36,292 nucleotides of DNA from Anaerolineae bacterium (GCA_016927535.1 JAFGMM010000071.1:1-36292); one strand, 5' to 3'. Counted from the stretch's first letter, positions 24,722-33,831 are shown. Numbers and translations are program-made. The notes: generated by a model not told the origin, from the sequence alone.

Positions 24722-25647
24722 GATCTCGCCTCCTTACTCGATGCAATCAGGTCGCGTGCGGGTACAGGCTGGGTGCGTTCGTGCGGGCGCGTCAGCACGC
24801 CATAAGTGTCGGGGCGGCGGTCGTTGCGCATATCCACACCCCAGACCCACTCACCGTGGCGCGTGAACCCGTGCGCCACACGCGGCAGGTCCAGGTCAAC
24901 ACGCGCCAGGGCGATCCCGGCGTGGCGGTCCGCGTCGGCGATGACCAGGCCGTCGGGCGCGATCACACTGCTGCGCCCGATCAACATCCCCGGCGCCCAG
25001 GCATAGCCGGGCGCACAGCCATAACACACCGGCACATGGTAAATGCCGTTATGGACCGCCGGGCTGCGCAAAAGAATGTCCATGAACTCGCCGCCCCAGC
25101 CGCCCATGACGTGCGGCCAGAAGATGATCTCTGCGCCGTTCAGCGCCAGGCAGCGCGCGCTTTCGGGGAAAGAATTGTCGTGGCAAATCTGAACCCCGAT
25201 GCACCCGAAGTCGAGCGCAAAGGTCGGCCACGCATCACCGGGCGTCACGCCGTAGGCTTTTTCGTTCTCGATGCAGTGCACTTTGAAGTAGCGCCCGACG
25301 AGCGCTCCCTGCCGGTCGAGGATCAGGGCAATGTTGCGCACTACATCGCCTTGCAAGCCCAGGACCGGCGCGATCACGTACATTTGATGCCGGCGCGCCG
25401 CCGCGCCGAGCCGCTCGACCGCTTCATCGACCGCCCCATCAATCGCCGCATGGACGTTTTGCCGGGTCAGTTCCAGGCCCAGCACGTTAAAGGTCTCGCC
25501 CAGGCAGGCGATATCGGCGCCGCGCCGGCCGGCGCGCTCCAGCCAGGCTTCGGCGGCGTCGAAGTTGCTTTCGCGCTTCTCGGCGTCGGGCGCGCCGTGC
25601 GGCGCGTTCGGTAGCTGCACCGCCGCGATGGTGACTTCTCGTGTCAT
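24718..25647 (-). CDS. Carbon-nitrogen hydrolase (nitrilase superfamily)
   Basis: About 309 residues from the ATG at 25647, chosen because GGAGGGTGA lies just upstream; a TTG at 25668 would overlap the preceding gene. The catalytic Glu-Lys-Cys triad is visible: CLGETFN (Glu51), GRYFKVHCIENE (Lys122) and GVQICHDNSFPE (Cys155). It looks closest to the beta-ureidopropionase/N-carbamoyl amidohydrolase branch. It would cut a non-peptide C-N bond (amide or carbamoyl) in the cytoplasm. Lying between the giant sugar-active protein and three sugar enzymes, it suggests a nitrogen-bearing sugar derivative as substrate. Confidence 0.9.
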   Translation of the reverse strand: MTREVTIAAVQLPNAPHGAPDAEKRESNFDAAEAWLERAGRRGADIACLGETFNVLGLELTRQNVHAAIDGAVDEAVERLGAAARRHQMYVIAPVLGLQGDVVRNIALILDRQGALVGRYFKVHCIENEKAYGVTPGDAWPTFALDFGCIGVQICHDNSFPESARCLALNGAEIIFWPHVMGGWGGEFMDILLRSPAVHNGIYHVPVCYGCAPGYAWAPGMLIGRSSVIAPDGLVIADADRHAGIALARVDLDLPRVAHGFTRHGEWVWGVDMRNDRRPDTYGVLTRPHERTQPVPARDLIASSKEARS

Positions 25648-25651
25648 CACT

Positions 25652-28600
25652 TCACCCTCCACGCTCAACGAACGTCAACGCCTCCAGCAGACCATCATCG
25701 CGCACCACCAACACGCCATCCTCACCCAGGCGGCTTAACTTCTGGGCGGCGACCGGGTAGAATCCGCGTACCTGCCATGCTTCCCCGCCCGGCGCAAGCG
25801 TAAGCGCCAGGACGCCCCGGCGCGTTGCCACGGCCAGGATGCGCGCGGACGGCAGTGTCGCCAGCCCGACGACCGGCGCGCCGGTGCGCAGCCGCCGCAC
25901 CGGTCGCCCGTCGGAAAGCGCGAACGCAGCGACAAAGCCATCGGCGCTACCGATCACCGCTTGGCCGTGATCCTCGTCGGCGACGCAGGCAGTAATCGAC
26001 GCGCCGCCTTCGATTTTCCACACCCACTCCCGCTTGGCGGTCGAAAGCACGCCCACGCCTAATTCGGCGGCGGCCAGGATATTTTGATTTTGCCCATCGC
26101 GCAGCAGTTGGAACGCCGCCGTTTTGCCGTTCACAAAGGGGATCACCCGGCGCAGCGCGCGGAACATGGGCTGCTGCACGCCGCCAAAGACCACCGTCGC
26201 GCCGCTGGGCGCAAGCCCTTGCTTGCCCTCGTACAGCAAAATCCCGTGATTCCAGCCGTTGCGCACCCACAGATCACACGGGCCGCCCTCACCCTGCGCG
26301 ACCGTCACGACGTCGGTTTGCCAGGGGCCGTCGGCCCAGGTGTGCCCAATGATTTGCCCGTCCGGGTCGAGGAAGACGTTCACGCCGTACCCGCCGACCA
26401 TCAGAGCCGCGCGGCCATCCGGCGCGCGGTGCCAGACGACGACGGCATGCACGGTGTTAAACCAACCAAAGTAGACATCGGTTAGCTGCCGGAACCGGAG
26501 CGCCAGCGGGATCGTTTGGCGCAGCGCACCCTCGGCGGACAGGAACCGGAGTTCGCCGCCCAGGATGCCCAGGCAAATCCACTGCCGCCCGTCGCCGTCA
26601 AGGTCCAGGCAAGAGAGATGGGTCACCGGCCCCGGCAGGCGCTGCCGCCAGCGGATACTTCCGGCATCGTCCAACACGATCAGCGCATTGGTTGCGTCCG
26701 CGATGAGCACTTCGGGCCGCCCGTCGCCGTCGATATCGGCGGTTACCAGGTGGCGCACCGGCGGCGCAACCCGCCCCGCGCCGTAGACCTCGATCTCGTG
26801 CAAGACGAGCGGGCGGCCCTCCGGCGGGGCCGGCACATGCAGGCGCGCCTGGCGCGCGCGCTGCCCGATGATGACGTCGCGCGTCTCCATGCGGTCTTCC
26901 ATGTCGCGGTAGCGTTTCCAGCGCAGCACGCCGGTTTCCGGCTGAGCCGGGCACCGGCGCAGGTCGTCGCGGAACCCGTCGCTGCTCAGTGCGACCGAGA
27001 TATCGCCGGGCAAGGGGCTGAACGTGCGCAGCGTGGGGTCTTCGATGCTATCGCCGACGATGCGCAGATGGTCAATCGCCCGCGCGTCGGGGAAGGTCAG
27101 CGTGATCTGGTATTCCGGGGCGGCGGGCCACTGCTGCCAGGCGTCGCGCACGTCGGGCAAGGTCGCATCTATCAACTGCTCGGTGAAGCCATCCAGCGGC
27201 GCGGGCACGGCTTCCACGGTCACGTCGCGCACCCGTTCCGGCAGACGCTCGCCGCTGTCGAAAGTCCACACCGGACGCCACACGTCGCCCGGCCAATCTG
27301 CCGCCGCCGGCGCATCACCCGCCTCAAACGGTCGCAGCGCGCCCAACGCTTCGTGCAGCGAGGCGGACACCGCCGCGCACCACCCGGCAGGCAGCGCAAT
27401 AGTCATCGGCTCCGCGCCGGTCACCGCGGCCTCGGTAAGGACGCCGCCCACCGTCACGCGGACCGGTATAGGTGTTTCCGCCGGCCCGTCCACCTGGACC
27501 GTCAGCGCCGCGCCCGCCAGGTCGATGCACAGGCCGACCGGCGCGTTGCTCTCGAAGTCGCCATTATCCAGATGTAGCCGGCGCGCGCCGGCGAGCGCGA
27601 TTTCGTCTTTCGTGACCCACGCGGCGGCGGCGTGCAGAGTAAGCCCCGGCGCGTGCAGCTCTTGACCGTCAGGGCCGGCGACCCCACACCAGGCCAGCGG
27701 CGCGCCGTCTTGGGTCACGAGCGCCGCGCGCGCGTCCAGGCGGAGGAGGTCGATGGCTTCGGGCGCCGTCTGCGGCCTGACATAAAACACGTTCTGAAAC
27801 ACGACCTGGTCGCCCGGCTCGAAATCGCCCTCTTTGCGCTGGCGCAGCACGTAGGGGACCGAGCCGCCCTGGTCTTGCTCTTCCTCGGAGGTCGCGTCGA
27901 GCGCTTCGCTGCACCGCAGCGTGAAGCGATACCGGCCCTGCCGCGCCCGCCACGTGCGCCCGTCCAACTCGGCATAGCCGGGCGTGCGCCACGTGCAATT
28001 AAACGAATAGGGGCCGGCGGCCTGGGTGCGCACCGCGTCGATGACCACGAAGAAGCCCTTGCCGGCCTTCGACCAGAAAACGCAGCGGTCCCAGTCGGTA
28101 TGGTGGTAGTCGCTAAGGCGCGTCGCGCCCAGCCCGACGCGCGCGAAGTCGTCGGCGGCGAGCCATTCGGCGATAGGCGGCATCGGCGTATCGTTATATC
28201 CGTCGCTCACCGACACGCCGTTCTTGTGGTAGTGGAGGTGCCGGCTGGTGTTTTGGTGTAAGAAGATGTGTCCTTCTTGCGCAAACCGGACGATGCAGTT
28301 AGCCGCTTTCATATGTCCCTGGAAGCGGTAACCGCCCTGGTAGCCCTGTAAAAGCAAATAGACGTCGCCGGGAGCAAAGCCGCCGCGAATGACAATTTTG
28401 TCGATGCCGTGCGCGCGCGGCAGCTTATTGACGCCCACTCCCTCCGGCATGAGCCAGGTTTCCGGCGCGTTTACCGAATGTCCGAGCGGCTCGATGTGCT
28501 CCGGCGGGTTCGTATTGATCGCATACTGGTGCAGCGTGAGCGGCAGCGCTTGCAGGCCGGCCAGACCTTCCGGCTCGGCGGGCAGCAGTCCGGGACCGGT

Positions 28601-30010
28601 ATCGAAGCCCCGTATAAAGGGCGGCGAATAAGAGAGGAACCCGCCGCGCAGCGGCGCTTTCAGGTGCGGCATACGCTCCAAAATCCATTTGAAGCGCCCG
28701 TCTTGGTAGTAAAACGCGCAGACGGCCACCATGACGGTCGCCTCGTGCTGGAGGTACATCGCGCCGGCCAGCCCTTCGCCGTAGCCGCCCTGCCCGCAGC
28801 CCGCGCCCATGTTGTCGTGCAGCGCGATGGCGCGCAGCGCCACATGCTGCGCGTTGCCGCTCTCGAAGAACGCGAACCGCTCCGCGCCCAGCGCGTACCA
28901 AAACGGCGTCGCCATGTTGTTGAGCACGGTCTCGTCGTCCTGGTCGTCGATGCACGCACGCGCCAGCGCGTCTAGGAATGCTTCACACTCAGCGACCCAG
29001 CGGTCGCACAGCACGCGCGCGGCGGCGTTAGGGATGGCCTGGTCGCGCAGGTAGCGGGCCAGCAGGTAAAACTCGTAAGTGCCCTTGCCGTGATGCCGGT
29101 GCCCCAACGGGATATCGCCGCTGCGCATGCGCCACCACATATCTTGTGTGCCGAGTGCCGTGCCGAGCAGCAGCGCATCGGTGCGCGCGATATCCGCATC
29201 GTCGAGCAGGCCGCCGCCGACCAGCAGCGGCAGCACGCGCAGGATGCGCTCGGCGCGGTAGTGCCAATCGCCGTAGCTGTCGGTCATCAGATCGTTCAGC
29301 ATGCGCAGCGAATCGCGCGCAAACACGCCGTAGCGCATGTCGCCCGTCCACCAGTACATCGAACCGTAAGCGCCGATAGCCCGCGTCAGGCCCTCGTTAA
29401 AACCTATGCCCTTTCGGATGCCGTCAACGACGTTAGGCAACTGTGCATCTAGCGGCGCTTCCGGCCACTCCGCGAGGGCGCGCGCAAGCTCAGGCTCCGG
29501 TTCCACTTCCAGGAGGAAGGGAAGGACCGCTTCGCCCTGGAGTGTGTTCACGTGAGCGACCAACCGCTCGACCGCGCGCCGGACGCCGTTCAACGTGCTG
29601 CCGCCGGCTAAGATGACATTGTGGCCGGCCCCGTAGGGGTTGACAATCGTCCGCAGTTCGTAGCCGTCGCCGCCGGGATAGGTTCCGTCGGTGGCGCAGT
29701 AGTAGTTTGCGTAGAGCGGGATCAGCGCCCGGTTGGTGTTCAGGTCGCCGAGCAAGATCAGGGAACGGCGGCGGTAGCGATCCGGCAGCGGCGTACCGAT
29801 TGACGGCATAGCGTCCCGGTCGGTCAAGACTTCGGGCGGCGCGCCGCAGCGCTGCGCAATGACCGACGCCAGAGCCGCCGCAAGATCGGCATATTCAGGG
29901 TGTTCGGGATGAAGGATAACGACCTCGCAAAGCCCGCCGCCGCCCAGGGGCATAGACCGGTTGACGGTGCGCGGGAGCATTTTAGGATGGGTGAGCGTCG
30001 ATTCGGCCAC
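25652..30010 (-). CDS. 1452-residue multidomain sugar-active protein with C-terminal beta-propeller
   Basis: Starts at a GTG with AAGGAG upstream; no signal peptide, so probably cytoplasmic. Residues 1-180 resemble the small alpha/beta domain in front of GH67-type enzymes (SLILLGDLNTNRALIPLY, then NVILAGGSTLNGVRRAVERL). Residues about 190-480 are helical and look like an (alpha/alpha) barrel of the polysaccharide-lyase/heparinase kind (GDWHYRAERILRVLPLL, GHRHHGKGTYEFYLLARYL). Residues about 540-760 look like a beta-sandwich (FLHQNTSRHLHYHKNGVSVSDG). A discoidin-like section follows (about 930-1085). Residues 1089-1452 are a propeller with FG-GAP calcium-type loops DIDGDGRPE and DLDGDGR and PQQ-like repeats. 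It is 163 bp downstream of the permeases and 4 bp upstream of the amidase. The catalytic activity is inferred. Confidence 0.7.
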   Translation of the reverse strand: MAESTLTHPKMLPRTVNRSMPLGGGGLCEVVILHPEHPEYADLAAALASVIAQRCGAPPEVLTDRDAMPSIGTPLPDRYRRRSLILLGDLNTNRALIPLYANYYCATDGTYPGGDGYELRTIVNPYGAGHNVILAGGSTLNGVRRAVERLVAHVNTLQGEAVLPFLLEVEPEPELARALAEWPEAPLDAQLPNVVDGIRKGIGFNEGLTRAIGAYGSMYWWTGDMRYGVFARDSLRMLNDLMTDSYGDWHYRAERILRVLPLLVGGGLLDDADIARTDALLLGTALGTQDMWWRMRSGDIPLGHRHHGKGTYEFYLLARYLRDQAIPNAAARVLCDRWVAECEAFLDALARACIDDQDDETVLNNMATPFWYALGAERFAFFESGNAQHVALRAIALHDNMGAGCGQGGYGEGLAGAMYLQHEATVMVAVCAFYYQDGRFKWILERMPHLKAPLRGGFLSYSPPFIRGFDTGPGLLPAEPEGLAGLQALPLTLHQYAINTNPPEHIEPLGHSVNAPETWLMPEGVGVNKLPRAHGIDKIVIRGGFAPGDVYLLLQGYQGGYRFQGHMKAANCIVRFAQEGHIFLHQNTSRHLHYHKNGVSVSDGYNDTPMPPIAEWLAADDFARVGLGATRLSDYHHTDWDRCVFWSKAGKGFFVVIDAVRTQAAGPYSFNCTWRTPGYAELDGRTWRARQGRYRFTLRCSEALDATSEEEQDQGGSVPYVLRQRKEGDFEPGDQVVFQNVFYVRPQTAPEAIDLLRLDARAALVTQDGAPLAWCGVAGPDGQELHAPGLTLHAAAAWVTKDEIALAGARRLHLDNGDFESNAPVGLCIDLAGAALTVQVDGPAETPIPVRVTVGGVLTEAAVTGAEPMTIALPAGWCAAVSASLHEALGALRPFEAGDAPAAADWPGDVWRPVWTFDSGERLPERVRDVTVEAVPAPLDGFTEQLIDATLPDVRDAWQQWPAAPEYQITLTFPDARAIDHLRIVGDSIEDPTLRTFSPLPGDISVALSSDGFRDDLRRCPAQPETGVLRWKRYRDMEDRMETRDVIIGQRARQARLHVPAPPEGRPLVLHEIEVYGAGRVAPPVRHLVTADIDGDGRPEVLIADATNALIVLDDAGSIRWRQRLPGPVTHLSCLDLDGDGRQWICLGILGGELRFLSAEGALRQTIPLALRFRQLTDVYFGWFNTVHAVVVWHRAPDGRAALMVGGYGVNVFLDPDGQIIGHTWADGPWQTDVVTVAQGEGGPCDLWVRNGWNHGILLYEGKQGLAPSGATVVFGGVQQPMFRALRRVIPFVNGKTAAFQLLRDGQNQNILAAAELGVGVLSTAKREWVWKIEGGASITACVADEDHGQAVIGSADGFVAAFALSDGRPVRRLRTGAPVVGLATLPSARILAVATRRGVLALTLAPGGEAWQVRGFYPVAAQKLSRLGEDGVLVVRDDGLLEALTFVERGG

Positions 30011-30040
30011 AGGGTACTCCTTAAGTAGGTACGGGTTATC

Positions 30041-30150
30041 GTGCGGGAGCTTTCAACCACGAATCCACACGGATATGCACGAATCACCAATAAACACCAA
30101 TAGGGGGCTATCCGTGGTTATTTGCGTTATACGTGGTTAAGTTTCCGCAC
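30041..30150. repeat. Long imperfect inverted repeat in the operon gap
   Basis: The left arm begins GTGCGGGAGCTTTCAACCACG (30041-30061; its 3' end is repeated as ACCACGAAT). The right arm CGTGGTTAAGTTTCCGCAC (30132-30150) is its near-perfect inverse. The loop holds further short copies (GGAT/ATCC, CACCAATAAACACCAA). It could fold as a long hairpin between the permease gene and the giant gene. There is no T run, so it may stabilise an mRNA end rather than terminate. Confidence 0.6.
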
Positions 30151-30172
30151 GAGCATAGGCAAAGCAGGACGG

Positions 30173-31063
30173 TCAGCCTTTGATGGCGCCGATGGTGATG
30201 CCGCGCAGGAAATAGCGCTGGAAGAACAGGAAAACAATAATCATCGGCAGGGCAGCAATGGTCGCGCCGGCCATGACCTCGCCTATCGGCGTCACCTGAC
30301 CGGTATCCTTCGGGCTGGAAAGCAGACCCAGACCCACCGGCAACGTGCGCATTTCTTTAGTGCTGGTCACGACCAGGGGCCAGATAAAGCTGTTCCAGTT
30401 GCCGATAAATTGAAAAATGGCAAGCACCGCCATCCCCGGCGCGGCGAGCGGCGCGATGACGCGCGCAAAGATAGCAAACTCGCCGGCCCCATCGATGCGC
30501 GCGCTCTCGATGAGTTCGGTCGGCAGCGAGCGCATAAACTGGCGCATTAAAAACATTGCCCACACGCCGCCGGTGATGCCCGGCACGAGCAGCGCCCAGT
30601 AAGTGTTGTACCAGTCGAGCGCGCGAATAATCTGGTACTGCGGGATGATGAGGATGAAGCCGGGTAGCATCAGAACCGCCATCAGTGTCCAGAAGATCAC
30701 CTCGCGCCCGAAGAAGTACAACTTGGCGAAGGTATAACCCGCCAGCGACCCGAAGAAGACTGCGCCAATGGTGCGCACCAGCGCCACGAGCAGGCTGTTA
30801 AAAAACCACAAGGGCAAAGGGAAACGCGCCAACAGCGCACTGTAGTTGTCCAGAGAAAGCCTTTCCCAGTTGGGCAGGATGCGCGGCGGCCAGACATTGA
30901 GTAATTGGTTTGGCTCGAAGCTGTTCTTGAGCATCCAGTAGATGGGGAAAAGCGCGAGCAAAGCCCACAGAGTCAGGATGATGTAGGCAATAATATTGAC
31001 GAAATCTTCGCCGCGCCACTGGCGTCTTGGCAGAGAAGATGAGGATAGATCTTTCGCTGTCAT
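30173..31063 (-). CDS. CUT1 sugar ABC transporter permease (MalG/UgpE type), right locus
   Basis: About 296 residues from the ATG at 31063 (AGGGG upstream); an in-frame start at 31096 lies inside the preceding gene. Six hydrophobic helices. The EAA loop ESARIDGAGEFAIFARVIAPLAAP and the tail RYFLRGITIGAIKG are standard for the family. It works with the permease encoded 10 bp upstream and the binding protein at 32133-33563. No ATPase gene is present. Confidence 0.94.
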   Translation of the reverse strand: MTAKDLSSSSLPRRQWRGEDFVNIIAYIILTLWALLALFPIYWMLKNSFEPNQLLNVWPPRILPNWERLSLDNYSALLARFPLPLWFFNSLLVALVRTIGAVFFGSLAGYTFAKLYFFGREVIFWTLMAVLMLPGFILIIPQYQIIRALDWYNTYWALLVPGITGGVWAMFLMRQFMRSLPTELIESARIDGAGEFAIFARVIAPLAAPGMAVLAIFQFIGNWNSFIWPLVVTSTKEMRTLPVGLGLLSSPKDTGQVTPIGEVMAGATIAALPMIIVFLFFQRYFLRGITIGAIKG

Positions 31064-31073
31064 TGCTGCACCC

Positions 31074-32042
31074 CTAATACTCGACCTCAGAAGCAAACAC
31101 GCGGAACTGGATGACCGAGAACACCAGAATAGCGAAGAACAGCACGACGGATTGCGCGGCGGCCAGGCCCAGGTTCAGCGACGTGAACGCCGAACTATAA
31201 ATCAGGTAACCCACCGTCTCCGTCGCGCCGGGGTAGCCCGGCCCACCCTGGGTCATGATGTAAATCTGCTCAAAGACCTGAAAGTTGCTGATAAAGCCGA
31301 CGACGAAGAGATACAGCAATGTGGGGCGCAGCAGGGGCACGGTTACACTCCAGAAGCGCGCCCAGTTGCCGGCGCCGTCGATTTTAGCCGCGTCGTGGAG
31401 TTCGGGCGGGATCCCGCCCATCGCCGCCGTGAGGAACACCACCGACACCCCGACTCCACTGATGATGCTCATCAGGATGATCGACAACATCGCGTTCTTG
31501 GGGTTGGTGAGCCAACTCACCGGCTCCACACCGAAGATGCTCAAGAAGAAGTTCAGAATGCCGTAAAACGGGTTATAAATCCACGACCACACGAGCGCCA
31601 GGATCGCCGTAGAAACCACCGACGGCAGATAATAGGCGCTCTTGTAAAAGACCTGCACGCGCTGGCTGCGCCGGAAGATGAACTCGGAAAGGATCAACGC
31701 GAGCAGAATCCCGCCGGGGACGACGATAATCGTATAGATCAGCGTGTTCTTCATGGCGTTCCAGAACTGCGGGTCTTTGAAGATCCACTCGAAATGCCGC
31801 AGCCCCACCCATTCTGACTGGCCGTAGTAGATTTCTTGAAAGGCCAGCGCGACGACACTGATGACCATGTACACGGTAAAAATCAGGAAGTCGAGCAGAA
31901 GCGGCGTGATGAAGAGATAAGCCCACTTATTGCTGCGCCGAATCTCGTCCCTGATCCTGCCAAGCGGGGTCGGCGGCTCCCTGCGTGATCGCACCTGCTG
32001 CACATCTGCCGCCATGGAGTACGGCGTCTTGCTTTGGGCCAT
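31074..32042 (-). CDS. CUT1 sugar ABC transporter permease (MalF/UgpA type), right locus
   Basis: A 322-residue inner-membrane protein. FFRRSQRVQVFYKSAYYLP-like helices are followed by the EAA loop DAAKIDGAGNWARFWSVTVPLLRP and EQIYIMTQGGPGYPGATETV, typical of the family. The normal-sized first periplasmic loop (GLRHFEWIFKDPQFWNAMKNT) contrasts with the enlarged one in the left locus. AGGAGG precedes the ATG. It is separated from the binding-protein gene by a hairpin. Confidence 0.95.
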   Translation of the reverse strand: MAQSKTPYSMAADVQQVRSRREPPTPLGRIRDEIRRSNKWAYLFITPLLLDFLIFTVYMVISVVALAFQEIYYGQSEWVGLRHFEWIFKDPQFWNAMKNTLIYTIIVVPGGILLALILSEFIFRRSQRVQVFYKSAYYLPSVVSTAILALVWSWIYNPFYGILNFFLSIFGVEPVSWLTNPKNAMLSIILMSIISGVGVSVVFLTAAMGGIPPELHDAAKIDGAGNWARFWSVTVPLLRPTLLYLFVVGFISNFQVFEQIYIMTQGGPGYPGATETVGYLIYSSAFTSLNLGLAAAQSVVLFFAILVFSVIQFRVFASEVEY

Positions 32043-32083
32043 TCCAGCCTCCTAACTTGCGAAGCGCGTCGTCGAGTAAAAGT

Positions 32084-32112
32084 TGCGGGCGGGCCGGTTA
32101 TGCCCGCCCGCA
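32084..32112 (-). terminator. Intra-operon terminator-like hairpin, right locus
   Basis: TGCGGGCGGGC (32084-32094) and GCCCGCCCGCA (32102-32112) form a perfect 11-bp GC-rich stem with a 7-nt loop. On the minus strand it is followed by ACTTTTACTC. It lies between the binding-protein gene and the permeases, the same place as the hairpin at 4656-4684. Confidence 0.7.
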
Positions 32113-32132
32113 GGGTAACCGATAGGAAGTGA

Positions 32133-33563
32133 TTACGCAGTGCCCAGCGCACCGTTGATGCGCGCGGCCATTTCTTCCAGCATCTCCAGGGGCAATTTCT
32201 GTCCCAGCAGCAGCGATTGGAGTTCCTGGATATACCAGTTCCAGGGATCGAGCTGATTCCAAATCTTGGCCGTGCGCGCATTGTTGAGCGGCTGCCAGTT
32301 GCCGCCGGCGAAACCGCCGGGGAACTTTTGCAGATAAGTGTCCACGACCCAGCGTTTGTTGGGGTTTTGCATGATCTCGGAGTCGGCGATCGCCGCCACG
32401 CCCGATTTGTTGACGGGGAAGACGCCGACGTCGGCGACCCAGCTCAGGGTATTGGAGGTGTCGTTGCCCAGCCAGAAGGCCCACTTGAAGGCCGCCTCGC
32501 GCTTGGCGGTGTCCGGCTCGCGGCAGATGGTGTAGTGGCCGGGCGGCTGGTTGGTGTGGAAGGGGCCGACTTCTTCGGTGTGCGGGTAGGCGGTCAGCAC
32601 AATCTCGAACGGCGTCACGGCCTGGCCGGCCTCCTGCGCCACCGCCAACTCGACCTCGATGCTCGGCCAGTGGTAGCGCATGACGCAGTTCTGGCTCCAG
32701 TAGAAAGTATCGACGTCCGACCACTTGGGCAGGTTGGGGATGAGGACCTTCGACTCGTTTTGCGCATCGACCAACCACTGGAAGGCCTCGACGGCGGCAT
32801 CCTGTTCGTGGACGATCCATCGCTCCTCGTCATCCGACCAGGACTTGACGCCCCAGCCGTTGAGCCAGGCGCCGTACATCCAGTAGACGACCGAGCCGTG
32901 ATCGGTGGGGACGCCGAAGAAGAAGCGGGTAGCGCCGTCGCCGAATTCCTTGCCGTATTCCTCCATCACGTCGAAGGTCAAGCCGCCCCGGTCCTCGCCG
33001 ATGGCCTCGAAGATGCCGGCGCCGCCGTGACTCTCCAACGCCGTCTTTGAGAGCGCCGCCATATCGGCGCTGGGGAAAGCCGGCACCGCGTAGAGGCGGC
33101 CAAACATGGTCAGGCTTTCCCGCATGCCGGGCAGCCAGTCATCGTTCATTTCCTGGGTCACGTAGTCGTCCACCGGCTCGAAGAGGCCGGCCTGTACGCG
33201 GTCCGCCGCCAGGTTGCTGTAGAGCACGTTGGGCAGATCGCCGCTGGCGAAGGCCGTCGCCAATTTCTGGCTCCACTGGTCCCAGGGAATCAATTCCATA
33301 TTGACCTTGATGCCTGCATTTTCGGCTTCGAAGCGCGCGATAGCATCCAAAATCCATTCGTCCGAGCCGGGGCCAAGCACCGTCTTAACGTCCTTGCCAA
33401 GCCGCCAGATGGGAGCCTGCCAATAGCTGATCTCGATAACGTCTTGGGCGGGTGGTTTTCCCGCACTCTCGGCGACCGCGTTCATGAGAGGTGAACCAAC
33501 AACGGCAGCCGATCCTGCTGCCATTAACTTGAGCATCTCACGCCGACTTAGTTGCTTTGCCAT
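32133..33563 (-). CDS. Extracellular sugar-binding protein with Tat signal, right locus
   Basis: About 476 residues from the ATG at 33563, chosen for AAGGAGA upstream rather than the in-frame start at 33584. The N-terminus has a twin-arginine motif SRREMLK (residues 6-12) and a short hydrophobic stretch to about residue 31, ending in AVA, so it is probably exported folded by the Tat system. The mature part has family-1 features: WQAPIWRLGKD, GIKVNMELIPWDQWSQKLATAFASGDLPNV-type opening and NCVMRYHWPSIEVELAVA. It presents sugar to the permeases downstream. Ligand unknown. Confidence 0.92.
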   Translation of the reverse strand: MAKQLSRREMLKLMAAGSAAVVGSPLMNAVAESAGKPPAQDVIEISYWQAPIWRLGKDVKTVLGPGSDEWILDAIARFEAENAGIKVNMELIPWDQWSQKLATAFASGDLPNVLYSNLAADRVQAGLFEPVDDYVTQEMNDDWLPGMRESLTMFGRLYAVPAFPSADMAALSKTALESHGGAGIFEAIGEDRGGLTFDVMEEYGKEFGDGATRFFFGVPTDHGSVVYWMYGAWLNGWGVKSWSDDEERWIVHEQDAAVEAFQWLVDAQNESKVLIPNLPKWSDVDTFYWSQNCVMRYHWPSIEVELAVAQEAGQAVTPFEIVLTAYPHTEEVGPFHTNQPPGHYTICREPDTAKREAAFKWAFWLGNDTSNTLSWVADVGVFPVNKSGVAAIADSEIMQNPNKRWVVDTYLQKFPGGFAGGNWQPLNNARTAKIWNQLDPWNWYIQELQSLLLGQKLPLEMLEEMAARINGALGTA

Positions 33564-33676
33564 GATAATTCTCCTTAGTGTCATATATGGATCACTAGCC
33601 GGTCAACTGGGGATACGTATCTTGCTAAATTCACGCCTCCTTTTCTTATGTACTTCGTCAGATCATCGCCAACTTA

Positions 33677-33706
33677 GGAAGAAAAACGCACAATCGTCAT
33701 CGTGCG
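33677..33706 (-). terminator. Leader terminator/attenuator candidate upstream of the right sugar locus
   Basis: On the minus strand CGCACGAT pairs with ATTGTGCG (33699-33706 with 33687-33694; one G-U pair) across a 4-nt loop. It is followed directly by TTTTTCTTCC. It lies about 120 nt upstream of the binding-protein start. If the promoter is further right, this would sit in the mRNA leader. Otherwise it simply stops transcription coming from the right. Confidence 0.55.
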
Positions 33707-33831
33707 CAAACTCTCTCCGTCTATGATGCTTTACCTGAACAAGACCGCGAAACGTTTTCCCTTCTGGCGCCCAATTTTACCCTTTCTGTCAAGGATTTAC
33801 ATCCCCTATCCCCTTTTCCCCGATAGATTTT

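Noticed and set aside
33787-33792. TTGACA on the minus strand upstream of the right sugar locus
   Set aside because: No acceptable -10 box lies 16-19 bp downstream, so it was not called a promoter.
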